Assembly (NCBI GenBank): GCA_018292915.2
Contig: JACVVK020000037.1
Span: forward strand, 565,001-629,000
From: Batillaria attramentaria
Taxonomy: Eukaryota; Mollusca; Gastropoda; Batillariidae
DNA: 64,000 nucleotides
Reading direction: 5' to 3'
How positions within the stretch are numbered: the first letter of the stretch is position 1; each line of letters opens with the position of its first letter. Shown here in pieces: positions 38,494-51,194 of the stretch. Below the pieces are notes generated by a model. That model searched no databases. It worked only from the letters and a program-made list of their open reading frames with translations, and was not told where the DNA came from. The position numbers and the translations under genes are program-made.

Positions 38494-41400
38494 TTACAAC
38501 TTTTCGTAGTCGGCTTCAACCAAAGTCACCTTTTTATACGGCCAGTCGGATTGTCTCAGAGGGTACAACTTCCTCAGACCGTCGACAAGATGTTCCACAG
38601 TCGTTGTGTAGTACACGTGCACCAGAGCCTCTTTGACGTCAGCGACACTGACCAGTCGTAGCAAATGCCACTCGACATGCGAGCGCAGGTCTTCCGCGCT
38701 TCCGCTTCCGAAAATATCAATGGCGTACCGGACACCAAGATTACAGAAAAAGTAACTGCCGCAAGAAACGAAGGTCTCTGTCGCTGACTTCATTTGAGAG
38801 TCCTGTGACAACTTCTCCTCAGATATCACAAACACGCGAGTTGTTTCAACAGGAAGGATTACATCCGCGTTAGCCGCCATCGCTCTGTAGGGTTTCCAGG
38901 AAATGATAACCCAGCCCTCAGGGAACAGGTGGGCCAGCTGGGTTGGTGGACGACTCAGCAACCGGTGAACGTCCTGTCTTGGCATTTGTCTCACACCCTC
39001 TACATCTTCTGGCCTTTTGCTGACCTTGGCTTTCATCTCTGGGATGGTCAGGTTCACGTTGGTCATCAGCTGCAAAAGAAGATGCACATAGAATTCAAGA
39101 AAGTGTGAAGAACGGTGGAAATAATGTGGAGTGAGGACACAAACTGAGCGTGGGGGTCATGTGCAGTGTTTGTATAAAGTACCCTGTTTTGCCAGTGTGC
39201 TAGTTTGCAGTGATGTTTGTTGTCAGGAAAAAAGCGTGATTATCGTGACTTTTGTATTTGGTAGGGCAAGGTGCATGCCAGGGAGTAGCAAGAGAAGGCA
39301 AGCTGCCATTGAAGCTGGGATTTTTTTGCGCACGAGAGAGGCAAAGTTGACGTGAATGGGTTTGGGTGAAGTGGCTTTCTGGCCTAAACAGAAAGTAGAC
39401 TAGCATTACTCAGGTCAGGCGTGACTGTTATTTCAGAGGGGTTAAATCATCAGCAGTAGTTCTTTACTTGTTGGAATGTAAGGGTTAAGTTGTTTCTGTA
39501 TGATTGCCTTTCTGGTTATGTAGTGTGTGGCGGGGAGCCGAGGTGGTCGAATGGTAGAGCGTTCGACTTCAAATGCTCGGGCCGTGAGTTCGATCCTACT
39601 TACTTAGGCCCTTGGCTCCACGTGGAGCATAGGCCATCGACAACCCTTCGCCATCGCACTCTGTTCTGGGCTAGTCTTGCCACTCCAGTCCAGTTGGTCC
39701 CCTGCTTACATAGCTCTGCCTCAGTGTCCCGCCTCCAGCTGTTGCGAGGCCGGCCTCTCTTCCTTTTCCCCTGCGGGTTCCATGTCAGGGCTTGGCGTGT
39801 GGTGCTGGATGCTGGCTTCCTGAGGGTGTGTCCAATCCAGCCCCACTTCCTCCGCAGGATCTGCTTGGCCACTGGTTCCTGCCCCGCTCGCTCCCACAGC
39901 TCTTCATTCCGGATCTTCTCTGGCCATCGGATGTTGAAGATGCGCCTCAGACAGGTGTTGAGAAATGTCTGGATCTTCTGCTGCATTGTCTTCGTTGTCC
40001 TCCATGTTTCGCATCCGTAGAGCAGAACTGACTTCACGTTGGAGTTGAAGATGCGAAGTTTGGTTCTTATGCTGACAACTTTGGATGCCCAGACGTTCTT
40101 CAGCATGACCATTGCTGCCCTTGCCTTACCGATTCTGGCTGTGACGTCTCGGTCTGTGCCTCCCTGTCCATCAACCACACTCCCCAGGTAGACAAAGGAC
40201 TCCACCTCCCTGATGGGCTCTCCACCGACTGTGACTGGTGTGTTGGCAGTGGTGTTGATCTTCATCAGCTCGGTTTTCTTCCTGTTGATCTTGAGCCCTG
40301 TTCCGGCTGATGTGGCTTCCAGGCACGTAGTCTTGTCCTGCATCTGGCTGTGGCTGTGAGACAGGAGCGCCAGGTCGTCCGCGAAGTCGAGGTCATCCAG
40401 CTGCGTCCAGAGTGTCCACTGTATCCCGTTTTTCCTGCCTGCTGTAGTGGTCTTCATGATCCAGTCGATGACCAGGAGGAAGAGAAACGGGGACAACAGG
40501 CATCCCTGGCGGACTCCGGTCTTCACCTCGAAGCTTTCTGACAACTGGCCGGCATGGGCAATCCTGCAGCTCATGTCTTGGTAGGTGCACTGGATCAGGG
40601 AGATGATCTTCCCGGGAACTCCATAGTGCCTTAGCAGCTTCCACAGCGCCTCTCTGTCTACACTGTCGAAGGCCTTCTCATAGTCTATGAAGTTGATGTA
40701 GAGGGGGGAGTTCCACTCCAGTGACTGCTCCACAATGATGCGTAGGCTGGCAATCTGGTCAGCGCAGGACCTGTTCCTGCGAAAGCCTGCCTGCTGGTCT
40801 CGGAGCATGGGGTCGACTGCCTCTCTCATCCTCTCCAGTAGAATTCTGTTGAGAACCTTGCCTGGCACTGACAGGAGCATGATCCCTCGGTAGTTGCTGC
40901 AGTCCCTGAGGTCCCCTTTCTTTGGCAGCTTGATGACAATCCCTTCTTTCCACTGGGCTGGCACCTCTTCCTTCTCCCAGATCTTGCTGAACAGGCTGTG
41001 CAGCATGTTGACGGCTGTCTCTGTGTCTGCTTTAATGGCTTCTGCTGGTATCTCGTCCGGCCCTGCAGCTTTCCCATTTCTCAGTGTCATGATGGCTTTC
41101 CTGATCTCCGCCTTAGAGGGCTTGTCGCAGTTGATGGGTAGTTCTGTCTCAGCTGGTGGGATGTCTGGTGGTGTTTCAGGGATGGGGCGATTTAACAGCT
41201 CCCTGAAGTGTTCTGCCCATCGCTTCAGCTGTTCCTCAGTTGTTGTCAGTGGGTGCCCGTTCTTGTCCTTCACTGGTTTGTCTGTCTGCTGAAATTTGCC
41301 CGCGAGCTTCTTGGTCACCTGGTACAGGTCTTTTAGATTCCCTTGTCGGGCTGCTTCCTCTGCTTGACTGGCCAGGTTGTCGATGTAGTCCCTCTTGTCC

Positions 41401-44400
41401 TTCCTGGTGCTCCTCTTCACTTCTCTGTCAGCTGCTGTGTATTCCTCTTGTGCCTTTGCCTTAGCTCTTCTTGTTCGGCTCGTGTTCAGTGCAGTTTTTT
41501 TCTCTTTCCTAACTTCCAGCTTCTGGATGGTATCAGCAGAGATCCATTCCTTATGTTGGGTCTTTCTCTTGCCAAGGACCTCTTCGCATGTGTCGTGCCA
41601 GAGTTTCTTGCTGTGTTCCCACTGTGTCTCGATGTCCATTTCACTGTCTTCTATCAGGTCTTGCAGTGGCTGGAACCTGTTGGAAAGGCTGATCCGGAAT
41701 GCTGCTTGTGTGTCTGTGTTCCTGAGAAGTCCAACGTTGTACCTGGTCCGTGTGCTGTTGGCGTTGGTGTGCCTCTTAAGCCGAAGTCTCAATGTTGTTG
41801 CAAGAAGGTGGTGGTCTGATGATACATCGGCACCCCTCATCACGCGCACATCCCGCCACGATCTCCTGAACTTCCGGCTGATGCAGATGTGATCAATCTG
41901 GTTCTCCGTGACATGGTCCGGCGATCTCCATGTGGCCTTGTGGATGCGCTTGTGTGGGAAGATGCTGCCTCCTATCACTAGCTGGTTCAGGGCACAAAAG
42001 TCTGCAAAGCGCTCGCCATTTTCGTTCATCTGTCCCAGTCCGTGTGTTCCCATGGTGTCCTCATAGCCTGTGTTGTCTGATCCAATCTTGGCGTTGATAT
42101 GTGGTGGAAAAAGGACGTTAAACCCCCCAAACACCCACCCACCCGTAGTGTGTGGCACGCGTGCATTATTTTCTAAACGTGTCACACATGTATTCCTTCG
42201 CGAAACTTCTGCACGAGGATTTTGTGTACCCTCGGACATGCTGACCTATTCGTTTCCCTTGTCAAGTTGAACAAGATACCCGTTTTACACGTGATACAGG
42301 CCAATCCCGTGCAGTAATCACCCTCTCTGTTCCAACGGTGTCAAACTTATCCCGTTCGACTTATAGCCTATTACTCTTCTCATTTGGCCCGGTAGTACCG
42401 ACACGTCTGTGTGTCCGGAGACGTATCTTCCCGTGTCCGTCCTGTCCATGGGCTACCATTTCTAACCCCTCGCATCATGCAGAATGCAAGTGAAATTTCT
42501 TACTGATTCTATTATTCTTGCCAGCTACTTCCTCGTGTGTTGATATTGTCAGCAGCTAGAAGATTGTTATGAATCTACTATGAATGTTATGGGCGGATTG
42601 TTATGACGGCTAGGTGTCGTACTGTTTGGTAATCCGTCGTTTTACCAGTAAGTTGGTTAACATTGCATTGTTTGCATATTTTGCTGCCTTTTCCGAAGTC
42701 CGCTGTGTCAGTTGTAAGCTTCTACTTTGAGAGTGGTGAAGTTTCCATTCTTACTGGAGTTAACCATCAAGTTCAAGAATACGTGCGGTTACCATAAGCG
42801 TTCGTAATACAGAAGCGTTCGCTAGTTAGTACCATGGTTGTCCATAGGTAGGCAGTGTGTGCTAGTTATGTAAAGATCTAAGCTCCCAACAAAAAGCTTT
42901 CCGAAGTGTGATTTTTTTTTTTTTACAGAGTCGACCGTGCAAGCACAGTCAACGCTGTCACAGTTGCAGAGTTTTCAGCGCGTCGGGGACCCTAATAAAA
43001 CCAGAGCGCGAGTTTGCCGTGACATTATTTGGCTTGGGTCAGTGAGCGAGACACATCGCTGCAGTGACTAGCGGATGTTGAGTGCTGCACGATCTTTCTC
43101 GCTCAAACCGCAATCTGAGCTGTGAAATCAGGCTGCCCTTGGCTTTTATTGGGGTTTAAGGGACGCTGAAAACTCTGCAGCTGTGACAGACTTGACTGTG
43201 CTTGCACGGTCGACTCTGTAAAATGTTTTTCACACCGGAAAGGTTTTTGTTGGGAGCAAAGATCTTCAAGTCCGAGGACTTACAGCAGTGTTTATTTACA
43301 CAGGGGTTTTAGCGTGAGTGGCTCCGGGTGCCAGTGACTGCCCTGTAGACCCTCGTCGTGCTACTGGATTCTTCATGGCCCTGCATGGAGGGAGGGAACC
43401 TGACAGCCCGTGCACGGGTTCAGTGAGGGTGCTGGTCCGCTTTCTGCATCAAGTGGTTGTGATGCTTACGTGAACTGCCGAGACAGTTCGTCGCCGCCGG
43501 TATTTGTGTTTGTGGCTTGGATGCGTCGTTAATGTGCTTCACAGTCCCCTTGAACTTCACACCTACCACGTTACACCCGGGACTCGAGGTACCATCAGAC
43601 GTGCATGTTGCATTATCTTAAGGACACTCTCTAGGTACTGAGCGCTCATAGTCGTATCCTTTAATCATTTATTACTTAGTGTTCAGTCCATTGCAACCAT
43701 TGTTTGCGCGAATTTTTGTGACTGCCTGGTGGACGCTGTGTTCACATTAGTGTTTTTTTCTGTTGCATCAATAACATTGTGGTGGTGTGATCTTCGAGCG
43801 TCCCTGTCTTGTTGCGACTGCGTGCGAGTGGTACATGAGAGGAAAGAGAGCACACACATCCACACGCACACACACGCCCATGTACATTGACGCATGCACG
43901 GTCGTGACAACGTGCCCTTGAATGGTTTGTACATGCCGTGATAATTGTATATAGATTGAAGCATTATCAGTCATGTCTGAGGCTAATAGGGAACATACAG
44001 ACATTTGAGTGTTTTTTGACCTGTATGTCAACAGCTATAAAGAAAATGCACACAGAATGAAGAGTGTGAAGAATGCCTAACGTAATCAACACAGAAACAC
44101 AGCTCTTTTTCTGTTGACACATTGAAAAAACACCAGTGCTGCGATGTTTTCTCTACAAACCGTTTCCATGACGATTCTATACGTCTTCAGCAGCTTCTGT
44201 CCAATTGCGGCCATGTTCAAATCGTTGACGGTCATGACGACATGGCGAACGCCAGGGAAGTTGCGATACTCGTGGAACACGCGTCGTGTAAAGCGGCCAT
44301 ACATTCCTCCGTCCCTGTACTCCGCCGCAATCCGCCCAGCGCACGTCAGTAACGTCTGACCGCCGTCTATCAGCTGAACACTCAGGAACCCAACCTAATA

Positions 44401-45113
44401 AGGGGCAAAATCATTGGGTAGTAATTGTGTGCATGGCTATTTTCGTCAAACGTTTTCTATGCTCGGGTCGTGCGTCCCAAAGCAGGTTGAGCCAACAATT
44501 GGTGCTTTTTTGGTTGTTGTTTTTTGTGTTTTCGCGTTACCTTGTCGTTGAAACAAACGTTAAACTCGCAAACAACCAACAATCGACGAATCGCCGTACG
44601 CGATATAAACACCTTTGTCATAATGTACATATCAGATCAAGACATAGATTCTATAGACATGAGATTCTATTTTCAAGCAGTTGTGCTCACAGAGTCGTCA
44701 TGCAAAGTGAGGTTTTGGATTTTCCTATACTGATCACGTGTGGGGTTTAAATTAATTTTTAGAGTAGAAGTCCTCTCAAGCATTGATCTGTTTCGTTTAA
44801 AGAGTAAGAATTCCTTGCAATCTTATGTGAGATATTATTTAAGATCTGTCCAAAAGGACACACCAGCCGAAAGCTTGTGAATTATACAGGACCTTACCAC
44901 ATTTCCTTGTTTCTTGTACAGGTATCCCGTCATGCCAGGCCCGGTCACGTGATCAGCGTACAAGGTTTGTAGGTAGTCTTCCCCCTGGTAGACATTGCGG
45001 TCGATCCCCATCACAGCCTCGCGATCTTCTAACGTCGCTTGGCATAACTCTTCATCATCTGGATAAACCTCCACCCTCTGCGTTGTCGGCAGTTTTTTTG
45101 GTAACACTGACAT
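38494..45113 (-). CDS. NAT16/HISAT-like N-acetyltransferase, gene E
   Basis: Exons are 45113-44898 (72 codons), 44394-44161 (78) and 39069-38494 (191 plus stop), giving 341 aa. Donors are GTAAGG and GTTTGT; acceptors end TAG and CAG. Marks include EELCQAT, GEDYLQTLY (the usual proline of DYLP is replaced by Q), DGGQT and MYGRF. The C-terminal domain has SCGSYFFC and HVEWHLLRL. Intron 2 is about 5.1 kb because it contains a LINE nested in a SINE (39533-42145) and an inverted-repeat element (42872-43268). The ends WPYKKVTLVEADYEKL and VEADYEKL-stop align with the paralogues. Confidence 0.88.
39533..42145 (+). mobile_element. SINE interrupted by the LINE
   Basis: The head is at 39533-39597 and the tail at 42099-42145. 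GTAGTGTGTGGC flanks the whole composite on both sides, so the SINE was there first. About 70 bases of its middle are missing at the LINE junctions. Confidence 0.8.
39598..42098 (-). mobile_element. 5'-truncated RTE/BovB-like LINE with long open reverse transcriptase frame
   Basis: An uninterrupted frame covers about 830 codons of LINE sequence (its apparent start up to 42239 lies in SINE and flank DNA). It begins inside the apurinic endonuclease domain (GTHGLGQMNENGERFADFCA, then SSDHHLL near the domain end). The reverse transcriptase follows: GPDEIPAE, FIDYEKAFDS, GVRQGCLLSP and the catalytic FADD, then a C-terminal region with YLGS, YGCETW and RRIFNIRWPEK. The N-terminal endonuclease half is missing. 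The stop codon lies in a terminal TAAGTAAGTA tract that abuts SINE sequence. Clade assignment is from motif layout only. Confidence 0.85.
42872..43268. mobile_element. MITE with about 110-bp terminal inverted repeats
   Basis: The left arm (42872-42982) and right arm (about 43160-43268) are inverted copies, sharing AGTCGACCGTGCAAGCACAG and GCTCCCAACAAAAA. The spacer is about 180 bases. It lies in intron 2 of gene E. No coding content. Confidence 0.75.
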
Positions 45114-45465
45114 GCTGACGAAACGATAAATCTTGTGTCTGATTGTGAGGAAAAGTTACATGGAACGAAGAAGTAAGGAGGAGGGCCGACTAGCGCAGAC
45201 AATATTCCAAGCGGTAAGATTTCGTTGTCAGTCCCAAAACCACTTCGGGGGAGGGGGGGGGGCACTGGTTTTACTATGTGTCAAATGTCGCACACTTAGA
45301 CACCTGCACAGTAACAGCATCTCATCTACTGGCACTGGCACGGAGCCAGCAGAAGGCTCAAGGCGAAGGAAAAAGCAACAGGATGTGTCAGTGACTGACT
45401 GGTACAGCTTCGGACAGTTTCGTTTCAAGTCAACGACACAGTAGGAGACTACACCCTATTTCTAG

Positions 45466-46057
45466 TAGAGCGTGGAACCGGTACGATTTCTCAAACCGGT
45501 TTTTAACCGGTTTTTCCAATAGAAAACCGAGGTTTAAAACCGGTTAACCGCGGCTATGTATACGTCATGTATTGTTTCTAACGTTTCCGCAAGAGATGGA
45601 AGGGGGAAGGGAGGGGGGTCTCCTAGTACTCCAGCTTCCTGTACCCCTGCGTTGGAAATGTTCAGCCAACATGGGTGGGTGGGTGGGTTTTTGGGAGTTT
45701 AACGTCCTTTTCCACCACATACGGATGATACCAAAGACGAGGCAACGATGAAAAAGCCAGCACAAATATTTGGCCCTAGCCGGGATTTCAACTCACGACC
45801 CGAAAGTTGGAAGTCCAACGCTCTACCATTCGGCCACCCCGGTTTCCCTGTTCAGCCAACAACAACAACAACAACATGATGATGATGATAAGGAGGAGAG
45901 GGAGGAGGAGGGTGTCTTGTAACGGGCTGAAAAACGACGAGTGATGTCCCTTAGAAAAAACACGGTTTTCCGGTTTTTTAAGGCCAAACAGGTTTACCGA
46001 ACCGTGAGAAAGTCGGACCGATTTTAACCGGAAAACCGGTAAAACCGAACACCCCTA
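45466..46057. mobile_element. hAT-like MITE
   Basis: It is flanked by the 8-bp duplication ATTTCTAG (45458-45465 and 46058-46065). The ends read TAGAGCGTG and, inverted, TAGGGGTG. The interior near both ends is rich in AACCGGTT-type motifs. A SINE is nested inside (45673-45847). The 8-bp duplication and TAGxGxGTG ends point to hAT. Confidence 0.75.
45673..45847 (-). mobile_element. SINE nested in the hAT-like MITE
   Basis: The target duplication TGTTCAGCCAACA is seen on both sides. Minus orientation, complete. Confidence 0.85.
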
Positions 46058-46069
46058 ATTTCTAGCGTA

Positions 46070-47305
46070 GACGCAAACTCACGAGCGAAAGTATCCCCAC
46101 TCTTCTGTGAAACCTAGTCATCGTTGGCTAAATAGGCGAGTTTAAACGGGCAAATATCCATCTTTGCTATGCCAGCTTACGTTATGGAACAGTTTCACTG
46201 GTGAGTGCGCCTGTAGCTCGAAATGTTCTATCTTAATGATTAGTACAGCTCGTAATGCGGTACAATGTTGAGCGAGCGGTCGAACATTTAAATTTGACAC
46301 CTCTTGTTGCACTACTGGATCGCAAAGTGTGGTCGCCGCGCCATCGAGTATTCTTCCGCTGGCTCAGTGCCAGCATATTACAGACGTCAGTGCAGGTGTG
46401 TAAGTGGTGTGGTGATAGATTCCCCGAAAACAGCTCAGGGCTTGTCAGCATGAAATGGTGGTATCGGCCCCTTTAAGTCTCAATACGTATTACAGGCATA
46501 CAACAGCGTGTGGTAAACGCTGACTCAGCACATCAGAATCAATCACGTAGATCACAATACAGCATGTCTGACCATTGTGGTGGCGCTGGCCAGCCTATTA
46601 GTAGTTGTAGAAGTGCACCGCGTTCTGAGCAGACGGCGTTATTTGGTTACGGACTGAGCACTAGGTTGGTGGCTATTTTTAGAAGCTTTGTCTAGTCCCA
46701 GTCTATTCAGAAATGGGCCGTAAGCTCAAAGAAAGTCGTATTTCTCTAGCTCTAGAAACCACAAAGTCAGGAAAACAACCGCATTGGCCAATGAAACAAC
46801 CTTCTATCTGGCAAACAGCGTAAGAGCTTCTAAAGCGGCTGTTTTTCATCTCAGCGACGTGACGTATATATATATATATATAGAGAGAGAGGCTTTAACA
46901 TATGCCACACGCAGAGTATACGCGACAATGAGTGGGAAACACCAGCGAGACTACATTACCTCTCTAGTGTTGGAGACACGCACGCTCAGTGCAAATCATG
47001 CACGATCACTGTGTCACATTATGGATGTTACTTGAAAGCGTTACGTCCTATGGCTTGTCAGCCCTTGAGGACAAGTTTTTCCTGGCGTGTGTCATCGACT
47101 GCTTGGCTTTGCGGGCGACTATGTGTCACATTAACCGACTAACGGCCTATTTAGACTTCCAGCGTTCAGCACGCGTGCACCAACTTGAAAAAGGTCATTG
47201 ATTCCCAGGGGTGGCCGCCGATGGACGACCTTGGTTTTGTCAGTGATACGCTGTGCGGCCGTGATAGGTAAAAACGCACTAGCTTGCTATTTGGGCTTGT
47301 ATCTG
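46070..47305. other. Intergenic region upstream of gene E
   Basis: Holds the 310-bp dispersed repeat and a short (TA)n(GA)n at 46863-46892. No gene seen. Confidence 0.5.
46556..46865 (+). repeat. Dispersed repeat of about 310 bp
   Basis: Matches the inverse of 53872-54204 throughout (GTTGTAGAAGTG, CAGACG, AGCTCAAAGAAAG, GTCAGGAAAAC, TTCTATCTGG). No open frame is shared across the copies. Confidence 0.65.
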
Positions 47306-47309
47306 ACAA

Positions 47310-47484
47310 GGGGAGCAGGGATAGCTGAGTGGTAGAGCGCTGGACTTAAAATACTCGGGTCGTGAATTCGATTCCCGGCCAGTGGGGCCAAAAATATGTG
47401 CTGGCCTTTTCTCGTTGCCCCGTCTTTGAACTGATCACCCATACGATGTGGAAAAGGACGTTAAGCTCCCAAACACCCACCCAC
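47310..47484 (+). mobile_element. SINE, divergent head
   Basis: The head reads AGCAGGGATAGCTGAGTGGT with an anticodon region TTAAAAT. It is flanked by near-repeats of ATCTGACAA. Confidence 0.8.
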
Positions 47485-47975
47485 CGACCGTTGCATCTGA
47501 CAAAGCATAAGTTTGAGCGGCATACTGATTTAATGCATATTGCACTCTCAGAGACTGGCACACCCGGCCACATGCAGCAGGTCTAAAGCTGAACTGAAAC
47601 TTGACGGTAAGAGGGAATAATTTGACTCAGATTCAGTCGCCTGAACTGCCGGCCATATCACTCTGCACTGGACGCTTGTACCATACTTCTGGCGACATAC
47701 ATACCTTTCTGAACTGACGATAAAACACAAGAGTTGTGTAGACCCTGGGTCAAGGAGACATAACCGCAGACGGGAGTTCAGCCTGCACTTGATAAAAATA
47801 CTGAGCTCGCTCTAACACAGGTCTCGCATTGCGTGTCACGTCAGTTTTAGCTCGCCGTGCAGCACACAGCAGATGCATTTGTACTGCTCGTTGCATGGCC
47901 CCGGCCGGCTCGGCGCAAGTTTGTGTGTACATGTACCTGCTAATCGCAATGGCACACCCTGGCAGAAATGTGTAC

Positions 47976-47978
<3 letters not shown>

Positions 47979-48028
<50 letters not shown>

Positions 48029-48037
48029 TGACACTGC

Positions 48038-48098
<61 letters not shown>

Positions 48099-48107
48099 TG
48101 ACACTGC

Positions 48108-48150
<43 letters not shown>

Positions 48151-48175
48151 ACGCACACACACACTGACGCGCGCG

Positions 48176-48208
<33 letters not shown>

Positions 48209-48245
48209 CGTCACCGCCGCACGCGCGCGCACACTACACACACAC
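47979..48245. repeat. (CA)n interspersed with CTGTGACACTGCCG and CG runs
   Basis: Three CA blocks separated by near-identical CTGTGACACTGCCG spacers, then alternating CG. The spacers show a higher-order repeat of about 83 bases. Confidence 0.92.
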
Positions 48246-48536
48246 ACGAGTTCGCCACATGTTTCCAAGCATAGTTTATTTGTGATAGCAACCACGGGTT
48301 GATTTCAGTTGTCAGTCAGTGTTCAGTGTTAGTAATACTCATTATTATTATTAGTAGTGTAGTATTCAATAGAATCATAGTTCAGTTCAACCGCACAGCA
48401 GAATGTCCCTCAGTTAAATTAGTACTTGTATTTTTGAATTCTCATCCTTTATCTTACAATAAACCACACAGTCTCTGAGGTGTAGACCTTCGCTGGAATT
48501 CTGTCTTTTAAAACTTGCAGTAGATTCTTTATCCAG

Positions 48537-48968
48537 CAAAATAATCAGTTTTCAAAAAGATATTTGTACATTATTTTGTTCTGTTTGAGGAGTGTGTCAA
48601 AATAGCACGTTGGCCAAAAATCGATGAATGTTTCTGATTTTTTTTTCAGCAGATCGAATCTCTCCTTGTATAACGGGCAAACCTTTAGTGACACCACCAG
48701 AATTAAAAATCATATTTTAGACGCCACATCCTGGTAACAAAAGGAGTGCTACACACAATTTACTTTCCTGAATCACGTCATCATTTATTTTTTCCCGGGA
48801 AAATGATCAGTTTTCAAAAACATTAAAATTTTGTACATTTCTTGTGTTGTCGAGTGTCTAAAAAAATGGGACTTTGGTCACAAATCGATGAATATTTCTG
48901 GTTTTGTTCAGTAGGACCTCTCCTTGTATAACGGGCAAACCTTTAGTGACACCACCAGAATAATTATT
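48537..48968. repeat. Tandem duplication next to the stop codon of gene F
   Basis: 48537-48718 and 48797-48965 share TCAGTTTTCAAAAA, ATCGATGAAT and CTCCTTGTATAACGGGCAAA. The period is about 260 bases. The second copy reaches within a few bases of the gene F stop, so it lies in the probable 3' UTR. Confidence 0.75.
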
Positions 48969-48973
48969 AATAA

Positions 48974-51154
48974 TTACTCTTTTGACACTACAGCCTGGTA
49001 ATCTCCTTCCAGCGAAAATATTTTGTTGATAGGGGAACCAGAGGGTCTAAGACAGAAGGGATCCTTCATTCCATGCAGAATGTCATCCAGATTTCTGGAA
49101 AAGGACACGTGGACAAAGGCCTCTTTCTCACTGCAGGTGTCGATCAAACGCCGGAAGTGATTCTCGACGTGCGCACGCATTTCCTCTTCACTTCCTGTAC
49201 CGAAGACTTCAATTTCGATTTTGTGTCCCAGTTTTATGTAGAATGAATAGCTACAGGACAGCATGGTGCCGGGAAATTCCGTAGACGTGGTGTCGCAATT
49301 CTTCAAAGACTTGCCGGAACTTGCAAGGAAAGCTCTTGGGTGGCCTCCGCCGTACACGGAGTCAGCGTTCTCGGGTATGATGCGGTAAGGACACCACTGC
49401 ACCAGAACTCGGCCGTTGGGAAAGAGATGTTTGATGTCTGCTGGGTCGCGACTCATCATCACCTGTATGTCTTCTCGTGACAGTTGCCTGAGACCAGGGA
49501 AATGGGTGGTTTGCTGTGGAGCCTTTTGTCTGGCTTGTGATACGTCCATCATCACAGTGGTTAGGATCTGATGAACAAAAGTAAGATTAGGTGAAGCAAA
49601 AGCACTAGCATTTTCTTGGTATTATACCAGACGGACACCGACAGGAAGTGGGGGCAGTTTTTCGGCACGACTGATTTTGTCGCGGTTTCTGGACACTGTG
49701 TGAACTCTGCAACAGTGACGGAGTTGACTGTGCTTGCACGGTCGACTCTAACTTTCTTTCACACTTCGGAAAGCTTTTTTGTTGGGAGCTTTGATCTTTA
49801 AGGACAAACTGAGCATGGGGTCAAATGCAGTGCTTATTTGAAGGACAACGTTTGGTCATTTTTGTTTCTAGATTGAAGCATTTTCAAAGGTGACTATGAT
49901 GCCTGAGGCTACCTGGAAATATACAAGTATTTCAAAGCCTCGTGCATTCGTGGTACGAAACCTGCTGAACCAGTCAGCATGGTGGTGACGTGAACTCGCT
50001 GTCGAAGCATTTCATAGCTAAATGGTTTAATTACCCTTTCATCCACAATCCTGTAAGTCTTCAGTATCTTGTGTCCGTTGGCGGCCATGTTGAGGTTATT
50101 GGTAGTGAAGGCCAGGTACTTAAGGCCACGTGACCCACGGAACTGCTCGAACACGCTCTTTGTGAATCGGCTGAATAGTCCCCCTTCCCGGCAGTCTGTT
50201 GCGATCCGTCCTGCTGATGTCAGCAACGTTTGTCCACCGTCAATGAACTCAGCGGTGATGAAACCAACCTCGAAACAGAAAAGTTACTAGATCACTACGT
50301 AAATAATGCTTTATATAGAGCTTACATTATAATAAAGTTCGAGTGGTTTACCACAAAACTGAGAAACCACGAGACGGTTTTTTTTTTTTTTTTTTTTTTA
50401 CCCTGCGGCGAGGTAGCTACGGCAAAAACAGAAACTGCTACTGGGTTTTTTTTCGTGCTAAACACGAGCATTCAGACTCTTGCCTCTACCGGCTCTAGTA
50501 GCATACATTTTCTGCCCCATTTTATTTTTCTGGTAGGGAGACCAGTGAGGTATGTGACCAAATGAAACGTCCTTTTTATGTCTGGCATTCGTGAGGCAGG
50601 GATAACTTAAAGTGTCCCAGAAAATCTACTGCATGTTCGCACTGTTCAGGTACCACAAGCCAAATCCTACACTAACTACAACACGACCCGAGACTGAGGC
50701 AGCTATTGGCGGAGTTGTCCATGCACGTTCATCAAGTTTGTAAAAAGAGAGGAACTGCGGCCGAGCGAACTGAAGTCTGTCTTCTAAGAGCGACGCTGGC
50801 GCATTGAGCTGGACACATCGGACAAGGGGAGGAAGCGTCCAGCGTGCGGAATTAGGTCATGTTATGCAACAGCATGGCGTTGGCGCTGGCCGCCTACGGA
50901 GAGGAAAGACATGCCAGCCATAAATAGCCTTGCGCTAGTGAACGGCGCGCAACTTGTTATCTGGCAAACAACGATAGAACTTCGACAGCGGCAGTTTTCC
51001 ATGTCAGCGCCGTTATGAACATAGAGCCTTTCAGTAAAGGAATAACAAAATAATGGACCACAGTGAAAAAGATAAGAGAATACTTTATTCATTCCTCATG
51101 GGGAAATTAAATGTCTCAAAACGTACCAATGACGATACAGTATATTAAAACTCG

Positions 51155-51194
<40 letters not shown>

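Noticed and set aside
40350..41890. Plus-strand open frames opposite the LINE
   Set aside because: They are antisense shadows of the reverse transcriptase frame.
44452..44575. Possible SINE in intron 1 of gene E
   Set aside because: Only TGCTCGGGTCGTG and AACGTTAAACTC match; spacing and the rest do not, so it is too weak to call.
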